A stretch of DNA of 64,000 nucleotides, taken from the NCBI RefSeq assembly GCF_007570825.1, contig NZ_SUNB01000005.1, forward strand, positions 124,001 through 188,000, read 5' to 3'. The notes under the pieces were generated by a model. That model worked only from the letters and a program-made list of their open reading frames with translations. It did no database searches and had not been told where the DNA came from. This document shows positions 7,745 through 16,264 of this stretch, piece after piece. Position numbers and translations under genes: made by a program. Each line of letters starts with the position of its first letter. Within the stretch, counting starts at the first letter, position 1. Source of the DNA: Pleionea sediminis. Its GTDB lineage: Bacteria; Pseudomonadota; Gammaproteobacteria; Enterobacterales; Kangiellaceae.

Positions 7745-9568
7745 TTACGGATTTTTTAGATTGTTAAAGTTAACAATATTGTCCGAATCTGTCCTATAGA
7801 GTTGCGCTTTAAATATTTGAGCACAGGAGTAGCCAAACATCGGACTTTCATAACATTCCGCGGTTTGATAGATGTTTGAGCTTGAATCAATCGGTTGATC
7901 CAAATACGGAAGCTCTGTATTCCAAATCCAATCTCCGGTGGTCCCTGGTCCGGTGCCTGTATCTGTTCCAGCGGGATCGGTCACTCTCACTCTTCGCAAT
8001 TCTCGACTATTAGTTTTTGTTAGTAAAACATCGCCGTTAGAAAATCTCTTAGCGCCGCTAGCAAATACTGTAGAGTAGGGGCCGTAAAGAACCTGATATC
8101 CATCACCTGTGCCAAGATAGGGAAATGGACTGTATGGCATATTATTTTCGAGAATATAATTTCCGTTTTCATCCAAGGGTAGATTAATGACAATGACTTT
8201 AGAGCAGTCTCCAGCAAGACAATCTTCATCGTCAGTATTGCCTGGTCCGGGTGCTTGATTGTTATTATGAATGCGAATGGTATTATCGTTGACCCAGGAG
8301 ACATCATGTTGTCCTTGTGTTACTTGCCCACAAATATCAGGATCTGTTGCTCCATTGCATTGATAATTTTTCGGGTTGCCCCACCGATAAACCATTTCCT
8401 TTGTCGCGCGATCAAAAATGAAAAACTCCCCATACAATAAACTGCTCAATATGATTTCGTCTCTTGATTCGTTATAGGAAATCGAGTTGATATGCAACTG
8501 CACAAACTTCGTTCCGCCGCTTCTTGTTGTTGCATCTAAAAGATTAATATTAATGACGCTTGGATCGTCGGTAGCACTACCTAAGTAATTGAGAAGATCG
8601 AGTGACCAGACTTCTTCAGTACACCAGGGTTCCTCCGTCGACCACATTTGTCCGAGTGCAAGACATTCTTCTTCAGATTCGGGCCCAAACACGGGGCGTA
8701 ATTCAAAAACTGTTTCTACCCATAGGAACTCTGCAGAAGAGTTGTTTAGCCAGCCAGCTTGCTCTTCCAATGTCGCACGAGGAACTTTTCGGTGAGCGTA
8801 AGTTAAAATATTTCCGTTTGGCATAGGCTCCACATCGTGGTGCAAGCAATATTCGCCTGCAGACAAACCTCCGGAGCCATTGTCTTCGTAATCACATCTG
8901 ATGTACTGCCAAGCAATTGAGCCGCTGGGGTCTAATAAGCGAAGAACACCATGCGCTCCGGTACCATGTCGCACCGGAGTTGCTTGGCTCGGAAGCACGC
9001 CACTTACGGAAGGAAAACCATCGAAGGAAGCGCCTGAAACCAACGCTAATCCCGCTTTGGTCAAATACGCAGGAGAGCCTTCCTGGGCATGCATGTCGTT
9101 AGGCCATTGATGAAGAACTTCAATATTGGCCGATCCGCTAACCGAGCCCTCATCAATCGATACTAGGAATATTTGGTTTCTTTCTACTTGTCCACCGACA
9201 GAGTCGGTCTCTTGAAAGAAGATTACTTCGCTATAAGTTGCTTCGGTTATTGTAACTGAACTGACCGATGTACCTGTATTTCCTGCCGAGTCAGTTGCGG
9301 AGAATGTCACCTGAGTCGTTCCAATAGGAAAAGATGTGGGCGCATCATTATTGATAGTCGTAATGGTTCCGTCTACGTCATCAGTTGCTGTTGCGCTAGT
9401 TAAGAAATTTGCGATTTCTGGGTCGCTTGCAGGTATTGCCTCTCCATTACTCGAATGTATTGTTATCGGCGATGGCGCATCAACTTCGGGAGCGGTTATG
9501 TCTCTGGTACCTCCACAGGCTACTAATGCGCTAACTAATAAAATTGTGAAATACGCTTTTAAAATCAC
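7745..9568 (-). CDS. Arylsulfotransferase (ASST)-like lipoprotein with HYR domain
   Basis: Probable exported enzyme of the arylsulfotransferase family (ASST/Arylsulfotran_2), a beta-propeller fold that moves sulfate between phenolic compounds in known members. The GTG at 9568 is preferred as start: AGGAG lies eight bases upstream, and the protein then begins with a short lipoprotein signal ending LVSALVAC. Residues of about 25-110 resemble a HYR/immunoglobulin-like domain (DDVDGTITTIN, FPIGTTQVTFSATDSAGNTG). The catalytic part carries HHDVEPMPNGNIL and GQHDVSWVNDNTIRIHNN, the two His-Asp motifs repeated in this family. Gly/Asp-rich insertions and Cys pairs suggest an extracellular location. 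Whether it still transfers sulfate is unknown. It stands alone, flanked by long gene-free regions. Confidence 0.75.
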   Translation of the reverse strand: MILKAYFTILLVSALVACGGTRDITAPEVDAPSPITIHSSNGEAIPASDPEIANFLTSATATDDVDGTITTINNDAPTSFPIGTTQVTFSATDSAGNTGTSVSSVTITEATYSEVIFFQETDSVGGQVERNQIFLVSIDEGSVSGSANIEVLHQWPNDMHAQEGSPAYLTKAGLALVSGASFDGFPSVSGVLPSQATPVRHGTGAHGVLRLLDPSGSIAWQYIRCDYEDNGSGGLSAGEYCLHHDVEPMPNGNILTYAHRKVPRATLEEQAGWLNNSSAEFLWVETVFELRPVFGPESEEECLALGQMWSTEEPWCTEEVWSLDLLNYLGSATDDPSVININLLDATTRSGGTKFVQLHINSISYNESRDEIILSSLLYGEFFIFDRATKEMVYRWGNPKNYQCNGATDPDICGQVTQGQHDVSWVNDNTIRIHNNNQAPGPGNTDDEDCLAGDCSKVIVINLPLDENGNYILENNMPYSPFPYLGTGDGYQVLYGPYSTVFASGAKRFSNGDVLLTKTNSRELRRVRVTDPAGTDTGTGPGTTGDWIWNTELPYLDQPIDSSSNIYQTAECYESPMFGYSCAQIFKAQLYRTDSDNIVNFNNLKNP

Positions 9569-10148
9569 CTTTAATTCTCCTATCCAGTATGAAAGCCAGG
9601 TCAAATATTGCCATTATTAACAAAGGTGATTTCATCTTATCACTTCAATATTTTTGTAAAATCAATATTACAATTCTTTACACTGTAAGAATTAATTCTG
9701 TTGCTTTGATAAAAATATAAATTGACTGTTTAGGTAAAAAAACTTTGTTGGTAAAGGTAAGAATGCAAAACCTAAATCATAAAAATACATTACTTTATAA
9801 GTAGTTTGGTTTTAATTAGTATCTATGTTTTGATTCTTAATATCTGTTGCTAATTGCGGTTATGAAAATACTTGTTCCATTGGTTATGTTCTAGCGTGCG
9901 TAGTTCACTTTTTCAATTTGTTATGTAAAAATGTGGTGGCTGATGCAGTATTAAATCGACATGTTTCTCTTGTATCTCAAATTGAAAAAAAGAAAGAATG
10001 TGAAGTAATTAAATTTCTGAAGTTTAGAGGGTAAATGCAATGTGAGTTGTCACTTTTGCTGTTTCAGTTTAGAGTGCTAAGATACGCAAAAGCTTTAGTG
10101 ATAGATAATAACTAAAAAGATTTTCTAACTTTTGGACCATTTTTACCG
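9569..10148. other. Gene-free intergenic region
   Basis: About 580 bp, very AT-rich, between the divergent sulfotransferase-like and yciB genes. It must hold both promoters, but I cannot pick out a convincing -35/-10 pair. The AGGAG at 9576-9580 (minus strand) is the ribosome binding site that fixes the start of the upstream gene. No gene or repeat is seen. Confidence 0.4.
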
Positions 10149-10709
10149 ATGAAATTTTTACTCGATTTTTTTCCACTGCTTGGCTTTTTTGTCGCATTTA
10201 AAACTTACGACATTTACGTTGCGACCGTTTTATTGATGGCTTTGGTTATTATTCAAATGATTGTTACGTGGCTGTTGTACCGAAAGATTGAGAAAATACA
10301 CGTCATTTCTTCTCTGTTAGCGATATCCGCTGGGGCGTTCACCTTGTTCTTCCAAAATCCAGATTTTTTGAAATGGAAAGTCTCTGTGATTTGTTGGATC
10401 CTCTCTGGAGCTATTTGGTTTCGTTTATTTTTATTAAAAAAATTAACTTTAGCTCCGCTTTTTCAAGCATTTTCTGGTGGTTTAAATTCTGTTCCTGATC
10501 GCCTTTGGAGTACAATGGATCATATTTGGGCGCTTTACTATACTGGTATTAGTGTGTTGAATTTTCATATCGCCTATACCATGTCGCTGGATACTTGGGT
10601 TGATTTCAAAGTTTGGGGATTGCTCATTGGGCAGACAGCCTTGTTAATGCTAAGCATGATTCCGTTGATTCCCTACTTTCGGAAAGCTTCGACAGCCAGT
10701 GAGGAATAG
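10149..10709 (+). CDS. yciB: Inner-membrane septation protein YciB
   Basis: Member of the YciB/IspZ family, also called septation protein A, a polytopic inner-membrane protein linked to envelope integrity and cell division in enterobacteria and Shigella. Length (186 residues) and five to six hydrophobic segments are typical. The conserved start MKFLLDFFPLLGFFVAFKTYDIYVAT, split here as FLLDFFPLLGFF and YDIYVAT, and the motif WKVSVICW, plus LNFHIAYTMSLDTWVDFKVWG near the C terminus, match the family closely. It is usually followed by YciI or BolA-like genes; here it stands alone and ends in a strong hairpin at 10753-10780. Confidence 0.93.
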   Translation: MKFLLDFFPLLGFFVAFKTYDIYVATVLLMALVIIQMIVTWLLYRKIEKIHVISSLLAISAGAFTLFFQNPDFLKWKVSVICWILSGAIWFRLFLLKKLTLAPLFQAFSGGLNSVPDRLWSTMDHIWALYYTGISVLNFHIAYTMSLDTWVDFKVWGLLIGQTALLMLSMIPLIPYFRKASTASEE

Positions 10710-10752
10710 ATAGTCGTTAGTCAATAATTAGGTGATAGAATTTTTTTAAATG

Positions 10753-10780
10753 ACAGTGAGCTCTAGAGAGAGCTCACTGT
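10753..10780. terminator. Bidirectional terminator between yciB and barrel gene A
   Basis: A perfect 12-bp stem, 10753-10764 with 10769-10780, has the loop AGAG. On the plus strand it is followed by TTTTTG, and it also lies just past the stop of the convergent minus-strand barrel gene. Confidence 0.85.
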
Positions 10781-10808
10781 TTTTGTGGGAACGAAATAGT
10801 TGGAAATG

Positions 10809-11297
10809 TTAAAAGCTATAAATCCAACCCGCACTGATTGAAGAGCCTTCGGCACCGCTGTTATCAAACAGCTCAGTAAACTCGACATTAACTGCAGACT
10901 TTTTGTCAATGGCAATATCCAATCCAAAACCGTAAGAAAAGTCATTGAGTCCCTCAGAACCGCTGCTTCCCTCAAATCCGAATTCGGTACTTGAGTAACC
11001 AACCAGACCGTATGGAGTAAACATATCGTTAATTTTATAACGGTAAACGCCAAAAACACTGACTGAACCATCAATACTAATTCCGTCCTCATCACCAATG
11101 CCTAAGCCAAAGCGACTTTCTAGCCCAACATTCTCGGTAAACATACGACCATACTTTCCTTCGATTGCATTAAGATCAATGTCTGTGCTTCCTGATTCAA
11201 CACTAACGCTACGATAACTCACGCCAAAATAATCACCAGCAAAGGCACTTACTGACAGTAAAGATGCTAATGAAAGTCCGATTATTTTTCTATTCAT
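10809..11297 (-). CDS. Outer-membrane beta-barrel protein, paralogue A
   Basis: Small outer-membrane barrel of the OmpA/OmpX-like porin-family fold. The start at 11297 is set by GGAG seven bases upstream and gives a clean signal peptide, MNRKIIGLSLASLLSVSAFA, followed by GDYFGVSYRSVSV. Alternating short beta strands run through the mature part and the last residue is Phe (WIYSF), the usual barrel-assembly signal. It is clearly related to the genes at 36460, 58443 and 59162: all share the start, a KYGRMFTENVGLESRFGLGI-type second strand and a DISYGFG-type late strand. Its promoter has the same geometry as those of the last two. Function beyond a surface barrel is unknown. Confidence 0.85.
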   Translation of the reverse strand: MNRKIIGLSLASLLSVSAFAGDYFGVSYRSVSVESGSTDIDLNAIEGKYGRMFTENVGLESRFGLGIGDEDGISIDGSVSVFGVYRYKINDMFTPYGLVGYSSTEFGFEGSSGSEGLNDFSYGFGLDIAIDKKSAVNVEFTELFDNSGAEGSSISAGWIYSF

Positions 11298-11336
11298 GTT
11301 GTACTCCGTTATTTTCCTTTGAATTGAAGTCAGTTC

Positions 11337-11364
11337 AAAATAACGAATATTCAAGCGTGGTCAA
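11337..11364 (-). promoter_or_regulatory. Sigma-70 promoter of barrel gene A
   Basis: On the minus strand, TTGACC (11364-11359) and TATTTT (11342-11337) are separated by 16 bases, and the -10 element lies 39 bases before the ATG. The genes at 58443 and 59162 have the same box pair, spacing and distance, which supports this call. Confidence 0.65.
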
Positions 11365-11814
11365 CTTTCAAAACTTGACAATGTGATGTAAGTAAACATT
11401 TAAATAGGAACTGGTTCAAACTTTAAGAACCTAAAAGGTGGATAAATCCATTGATGACCATTTAATAAAAGATGTATTGCATGATTAAGGCCAAAATTTT
11501 CGATTTGCAATGGCAAAGTTCAAAATGGCTCTATAAAAACTTAACAGAAAAGCGACTGCGGCGGCCATTGTTTATTGAAAGCTTGGTGGATTTATTTCTT
11601 CTGATTACAGCTATTAATTCAGACTTTACCGATTTAATTATTAACAATTAATGATGCGGTTAATAAAAGTACAAGGATTTGGACAGTAATTAGTCGAGGT
11701 TTTGTGAATAAATACCAATATTCGACTAAAGAATATCTTTTTGTTTGTTGATACTGAAGCCCTCGCATAGAATTATCGTTTTAAAGAAACTACTCAATTT
11801 TTGAGGAAATGCTT
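11365..11814. other. Intergenic region before the GH114-like gene
   Basis: About 450 bp without a gene, between the divergent barrel gene A and the GH114-like gene. Besides the barrel promoter just left of it, I see only AT-rich sequence with small imperfect palindromes near 11630-11660. Confidence 0.4.
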
Positions 11815-14055
11815 GTGTTGTTTAAGTTGTATAGGGCACTAGAGAAAAATACGCTTATTGCGTTGTTTATGTTTTTGGGGTTTAACGCCATGGCGCGTGG
11901 ACCAATGTCAAATATTGATGCAAACAGTTCATTTATTGTTTATTACGGTGATGAGTTTTATCTAAATGTTCAAGGCTCTCCTGATACTTGGCAGCTAAAT
12001 ATCGCAACATTAGAAAAACTGTCGGCATTCGATGTGGTTGTTTTGCAACCGAATCAACCTCACATGACACCTGAAGTGATCGCTCAATTAAAAGAACGTG
12101 GCGTCGATTATGTTTTGGGTTATATCAGCATTGGCGAAGACTTTATTGATGACGCGGTCGAGTCCCCATTAGCAGGTGGCAGTGGAATGATGCGTTATGA
12201 TTCGAACACTGGCCAACTCGTTGCAACAACAGATAACAATCTTAGAAGTTTTTATGTTGATGTCGATACGCAAACGGTGACTTATGTTAATGGAACTGTT
12301 GATACCGTAACAACGGAAGAGCGTCTAAAACCTGATGGTAAACCTGATTACAACCCTATTTTCAAAGGTTATATGGTAAATCCTAACGATACGTGGCGTT
12401 GGGTGATTGATAATATGCGAATAGGAACACAGGATGTTGCAGGAAGAAGTCGTAAAGCTGGTTTAAGACAGCTGGCTGGTATGAGAGATGTAACTCAATT
12501 AAGAAATCGCTCAACGAACTTTGGGTTTGATGGATTTTTTCTCGATACTATTGATACTGCGGGTCCATACAATGGCGCCGGTTGGTACCCGTGGACCGTT
12601 GATGAAATGCGTGACACCGTAAAATTCATTAGTGATTCTTATCCCGATAAAATTGTTTTTGCGAATCGAGGTGCTTTTTACTTTACAGCGGGACTGAAAA
12701 GCCCAGTAACAGAAGAATACTCCATTGATTTTTCAATTCGTCCTTACATCAATGCGTTTTTATTTGAAAGTTTCCGCTATGACAGTGAACCTGGCGATAA
12801 CGAAGTTGATGGTGTGACCGAGTATTACAATGAGAATCGTTTTAATGTTGCTCCTAAAGTATTGGCTGAAGCGAATCGAGAAGATGGTTTTACAGTATTT
12901 AGTTTAGAGTATGAGTCAGGGCGGTCGGGTATCGTTGACGATGCATTTGAAAAAGGCACTGAAATGCTTGGCTTTGTCGGCTATTTGGCATCAGGGAGAG
13001 AGCTTAACACGTTCGACTTTGACTTTATTAATAAAATAAATTTGATGACGGACGATCTAACTCCGCCAACTTGGGATACAACAGGCAGTGTTGCTTATAA
13101 CCAACCGAGTGGCGAGCCGCGTGTGGGGGTGCAAGCGGTTGAAACTGATTTTGAAAATGGAACACTCACAGTTCAGTGGGATATTGCTGTCGATCGATCT
13201 TATCCAATAACTTACGACATCGAAGCGAGAGATGAATTAACTGGGCAAATTTTTACTTATTCAAATGTCGACTTTAAACAAGTGAGAGAGTGGAATTACT
13301 CGCCTGGGGAGTTTTCTGCCAATGAGTATGTGATAAGTAATCTACCGACAGGCGCTCGTTATAATATTCGAGTGATTGCCAAGGATGCTGTTGGTAATGC
13401 CAATGAGGATGATCAAGGACAAAGTGTTTTGTTTTCAGCTATCGAGTCCGTTAGTAATCCGCTTAACAGTGGAGCGATTCAGCTAGACGGCTTGTTGAAC
13501 GAATGGACTTCGTTGGTTGGATTTGCGAGCGACGCAGACGATGTTGTTGGTGTTAGTCCTGAGGGACACATTTCGGGCAGTGGGAATCAAGCTAACTGGA
13601 GAAATATTAAATTAGCACATACCGATAGTACTTTGTATTTGGCTTATGAGAATCAAACGAATATTTATATATCATGGGGTTTTCAACTTTTTCTCGATAC
13701 CGATCAAAATAAAGATACCGGTTATCAACAAGGACATGCAGGATTATCTTCACTCCCAATTGGCGCTGATTATATGATAGAAGGAGTGAATGTTTATCGG
13801 TTTAATCCTGAGGGGACAACCTGGGCTACAATGTGGGAGCTTTCACCAGCGAGTCAAGGTTATCAAGTCGGAAGAATATGGAGTGGAAACACAGGAGAAG
13901 TATTTTTTCCTCTAACCTGGATCGGCTCGCCACAAAAGGGTATCGACTTTATTGCCGTGGGTGTTAATGCATTTTATGGTCACCCGAATGAGTTTGACTT
14001 TTATCCTGATGACGCCGGCAGTGGCAATTTCTTTCGATATTCTCTAGATAATTAA
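11815..14055 (+). CDS. Secreted GH114-like glycosidase with FnIII-like and C-terminal beta domains
   Basis: Large exported protein. The first 30 residues are a signal (LIALFMFLGFNAMA). The N-terminal 400 residues resemble the TIM-barrel of glycoside hydrolase family 114/TM1410-like proteins (endo-alpha-1,4-polygalactosaminidase and the PelA hydrolase domain): DVVVLQPNQ, VLGYISIGE, FGFDGFFLDTIDT and KIVFANRG are the expected strand-end motifs. Residues of about 430-540 form a fibronectin-III-like domain, and the last 190 residues look like a CBM9-type beta sandwich (GAIQLDGLLNEW, LYLAYENQ). It probably trims an exopolysaccharide outside the cell. GAGG at 11803 fits a GTG start at 11815 better than the ATG at 11809. 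Substrate is inference. Confidence 0.7.
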   Translation: MLFKLYRALEKNTLIALFMFLGFNAMARGPMSNIDANSSFIVYYGDEFYLNVQGSPDTWQLNIATLEKLSAFDVVVLQPNQPHMTPEVIAQLKERGVDYVLGYISIGEDFIDDAVESPLAGGSGMMRYDSNTGQLVATTDNNLRSFYVDVDTQTVTYVNGTVDTVTTEERLKPDGKPDYNPIFKGYMVNPNDTWRWVIDNMRIGTQDVAGRSRKAGLRQLAGMRDVTQLRNRSTNFGFDGFFLDTIDTAGPYNGAGWYPWTVDEMRDTVKFISDSYPDKIVFANRGAFYFTAGLKSPVTEEYSIDFSIRPYINAFLFESFRYDSEPGDNEVDGVTEYYNENRFNVAPKVLAEANREDGFTVFSLEYESGRSGIVDDAFEKGTEMLGFVGYLASGRELNTFDFDFINKINLMTDDLTPPTWDTTGSVAYNQPSGEPRVGVQAVETDFENGTLTVQWDIAVDRSYPITYDIEARDELTGQIFTYSNVDFKQVREWNYSPGEFSANEYVISNLPTGARYNIRVIAKDAVGNANEDDQGQSVLFSAIESVSNPLNSGAIQLDGLLNEWTSLVGFASDADDVVGVSPEGHISGSGNQANWRNIKLAHTDSTLYLAYENQTNIYISWGFQLFLDTDQNKDTGYQQGHAGLSSLPIGADYMIEGVNVYRFNPEGTTWATMWELSPASQGYQVGRIWSGNTGEVFFPLTWIGSPQKGIDFIAVGVNAFYGHPNEFDFYPDDAGSGNFFRYSLDN

Positions 14056-14091
14056 TTTTCTATTTTAGTAATTCAATACTTTCACTAAGAA

Positions 14092-14117
14092 CCGTCTGCA
14101 TTGTTAGATGTGGACGG
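14092..14117 (+). terminator. Terminator after the GH114-like gene
   Basis: A 10-bp stem with two G-T pairs (14092-14101 with 14108-14117) closes a six-base loop, followed by CTATTTTACTTTT. It lies 37 bp after the stop codon. Confidence 0.65.
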
Positions 14118-14261
14118 CTATTTTACTTTTAAGTACCTTTTTTATTTTTTAATTCAATTTTCGAGAAAAATATGAAAGAAACAGATAGAAAGTTCATTTG
14201 CGTTTAAGAAAAACTCGAGTTTTTATACTCCTTAAAACAAGCGTAAAGCATTCTTATATTT

Positions 14262-15146
14262 TTAAGGATGGCTTTTACCATCAACACGTGGGTTCACATT
14301 AAATTTACGTGTGTACTCTCGACTAAACTGACTCGGACTTTCATAACCGACTTGATAGGCTGCATTAGTTACACTCTCTCTATCAACCCGTATGAGTTTT
14401 CTTGCTTCTAATAACCGCAACTCTTTTTGATACTGCAGTGGCGTTGAGCCCGTGACGGTTTTGAAATGTTGATGAAAAGACGATGCACTCATACCGACTG
14501 ATTTTGCTAAGTTAGGAACATTGATAGTTTCGTTGAATTGATTTCGGATAAGTTTAAGCGACTTAGCAATGTGACTGGCATGACTGTCAACTTTTAGCAA
14601 ATCTCTTAACATGCCGCCACTAGGTTCCAGTAATAAACGGAAGTGGATTTCCTTGAGTATTTGATGAAAAAGAATGACGTATTCTGCTTCGTTTTGCGTC
14701 GATTTAACGAGTCGGTAAAAAGCATCGATTAACAGTGGTGACGCCGTGGCGACTTCCATGGCATTTGAGCCTGCCATGGTTTGAGTGAGCTCGCCAACTT
14801 GCTCATAGAGTCCACGGAATATATTGATATTTAAGCTGAGGACGAGCGCGACATACGGATTTTTATTATCGGCCTGGACGATTCTGGAAGAAACTGGCAG
14901 ATCATGGCTGACAACCAGAAACTCTCCCTTGGCGAAGGTAAACTTAGAATCTCCCGTCACAAGTTCTTTTGCTCCTTGTAGAATTAGGCATATCACCGGC
15001 TCGTAGAGCGTTGCATCTAGCTGGGACGTTTCGTACGCATTAATGATGGAAAACCCCTCGCTTTCCTTTGATAAGGGCGTAAATTGTTGATTTATATCCA
15101 TTAAACTTAACGATAGTTCAATCAGTTGCTGCATAGACATGTTCAT
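14262..15146 (-). CDS. AraC-family regulator, YqhC-like
   Basis: Transcription activator of the subgroup with an AraC_N domain. Residues of about 20-185 are the N-terminal sensing domain (VICLILQGAKELVTGD, GEFLVVSHDLPVSSRI). The C-terminal 100 residues hold two helix-turn-helix units (NVPNLAKSVGMSASSFHQHF and SVTNAAYQVGYESPSQFSREY), with the normal PLQYQKELRL linker. E. coli YqhC has the same build and turns on an aldehyde reductase and an aldo/keto reductase; here the divergent neighbour is an aldo/keto reductase, so an aldehyde- or electrophile-response role is likely. GAGGAG lies just before the ATG at 15146. Two direct repeats in the intergenic region (15214 and 15235) are the natural binding sites. 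Confidence 0.88.
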   Translation of the reverse strand: MNMSMQQLIELSLSLMDINQQFTPLSKESEGFSIINAYETSQLDATLYEPVICLILQGAKELVTGDSKFTFAKGEFLVVSHDLPVSSRIVQADNKNPYVALVLSLNINIFRGLYEQVGELTQTMAGSNAMEVATASPLLIDAFYRLVKSTQNEAEYVILFHQILKEIHFRLLLEPSGGMLRDLLKVDSHASHIAKSLKLIRNQFNETINVPNLAKSVGMSASSFHQHFKTVTGSTPLQYQKELRLLEARKLIRVDRESVTNAAYQVGYESPSQFSREYTRKFNVNPRVDGKSHP

Positions 15147-15213
15147 TTCTCCTCTGAGCTTATGTTAGCTGAAATAGAGCGTGATTCAATAATAACTCTT
15201 ACTCTTTAGAGAA

Positions 15214-15244
15214 ATTGGCAAGTATTCTGTAGTTATTGGCAAGT
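15214..15244 (+). promoter_or_regulatory. Direct repeats 21 bp apart, likely AraC-type operator
   Basis: ATTGGCAAGT occurs at 15214-15223 and again at 15235-15244, exactly 21 bp (two helical turns) apart on the same face. AraC-family proteins commonly bind such paired direct half-sites. The pair lies upstream of the aldo/keto reductase gene, between it and the divergent AraC-family gene. Confidence 0.65.
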
Positions 15245-15298
15245 CTCCTAAGGCCAAATCTCGTACATTAACTCTCGTCAACAAAACAGGAGATCGAG

Positions 15299-16213
15299 AT
15301 GAATTCAATGACAATCAAAAACGACCAGCTTGAAATGCCTTTAGTCGGTTTTGGAACCTTTTACATTGCTAATGAAGATGCAGAAACAACAGTTTCTCAA
15401 GCGTTAGAAGCCGGTTATCGACACATAGATACTGCACAGGTATATGGTAATGAAGTTGGGGTTGGTAATGCGATTCAAAAAGCATTTAAAAATAACTTAT
15501 TGAAACGTGAAGAACTGTTCGTTACTACCAAAGTTTGGCCAGGAAATATTGCGTGGGAAGATCCAGAAAAAAATTATGACGATACGGTGATGGCGCTTAA
15601 TGAAAGCTTGGAAAAGCTACAGTTAGATTATGTGGATCTGTACCTGATACACGCTCCTTTCGCGAAAGAGCGATTAGCACAATGGCAAGCTTTGGTGGAC
15701 TTGAAAGAAAGTGGGAAAATTAAGCACATTGGAGTCAGTAATTATAACGAACAACATTTTGAGGAGATTAAAGCCGCAGGTTTGCCTTTACCGGAAGTGA
15801 ACCAAATTGAGCTGCACCCTTGGTCACAAAAAACGGAACTCCGCTCATATATGAAAAGCAATTCTATTTTACCGATCGCTTACAGCAGTTTAGCGCCATT
15901 ATCTTCTTGGCGAACAGCAACAGGACAACAAAGTTCTAAAACCGATCAAATGGCTGCTCAAGGAGAAAAAGACAATCAATTGTTTTCCAGTATCGCTGCC
16001 AATCATAACGTGTCTGAAGCTCAAGTTTTATTGCGGTGGGCTGTGCAACTGGAAGTACCAGTGATACCGAAAAGTGTTCAGATTGAGCGAATGAAAAAAA
16101 ATATTGATTTGTTTTCTTTTTCGTTAACGAAACAGGAAATGGAAGAGCTCAACGCACTAAACAAAGGTCGAGGTTTGGCTTGGCAGTATGGCGATCCAAT
16201 CGAGTTTCAATAA
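15299..16213 (+). CDS. Aldo/keto reductase
   Basis: NADPH-dependent aldo/keto reductase of the AKR superfamily, which reduces aldehydes and ketones (DkgA/DkgB-like group). The TIM barrel carries the signature GYRHIDTAQVYGNEVGVG, with the catalytic Asp and Tyr, the Lys of FVTTKVW, the His of DLYLIHAP, and the cofactor motif VIPKSVQIERMKKNI. Length (304 residues) is a little above the usual 275, owing to an insert around PEKNYDDTV. AGGAG sits nine bases before the ATG at 15299. It is followed after 51 bp by the Tat-exported SDR gene and is divergent from an AraC regulator, so a regulated detoxification unit is likely. Confidence 0.92.
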   Translation: MNSMTIKNDQLEMPLVGFGTFYIANEDAETTVSQALEAGYRHIDTAQVYGNEVGVGNAIQKAFKNNLLKREELFVTTKVWPGNIAWEDPEKNYDDTVMALNESLEKLQLDYVDLYLIHAPFAKERLAQWQALVDLKESGKIKHIGVSNYNEQHFEEIKAAGLPLPEVNQIELHPWSQKTELRSYMKSNSILPIAYSSLAPLSSWRTATGQQSSKTDQMAAQGEKDNQLFSSIAANHNVSEAQVLLRWAVQLEVPVIPKSVQIERMKKNIDLFSFSLTKQEMEELNALNKGRGLAWQYGDPIEFQ

Positions 16214-16264
16214 TTTTGAGTATGATTGAATGAATACAATGGATAACTCTTGGAGACAATTATT

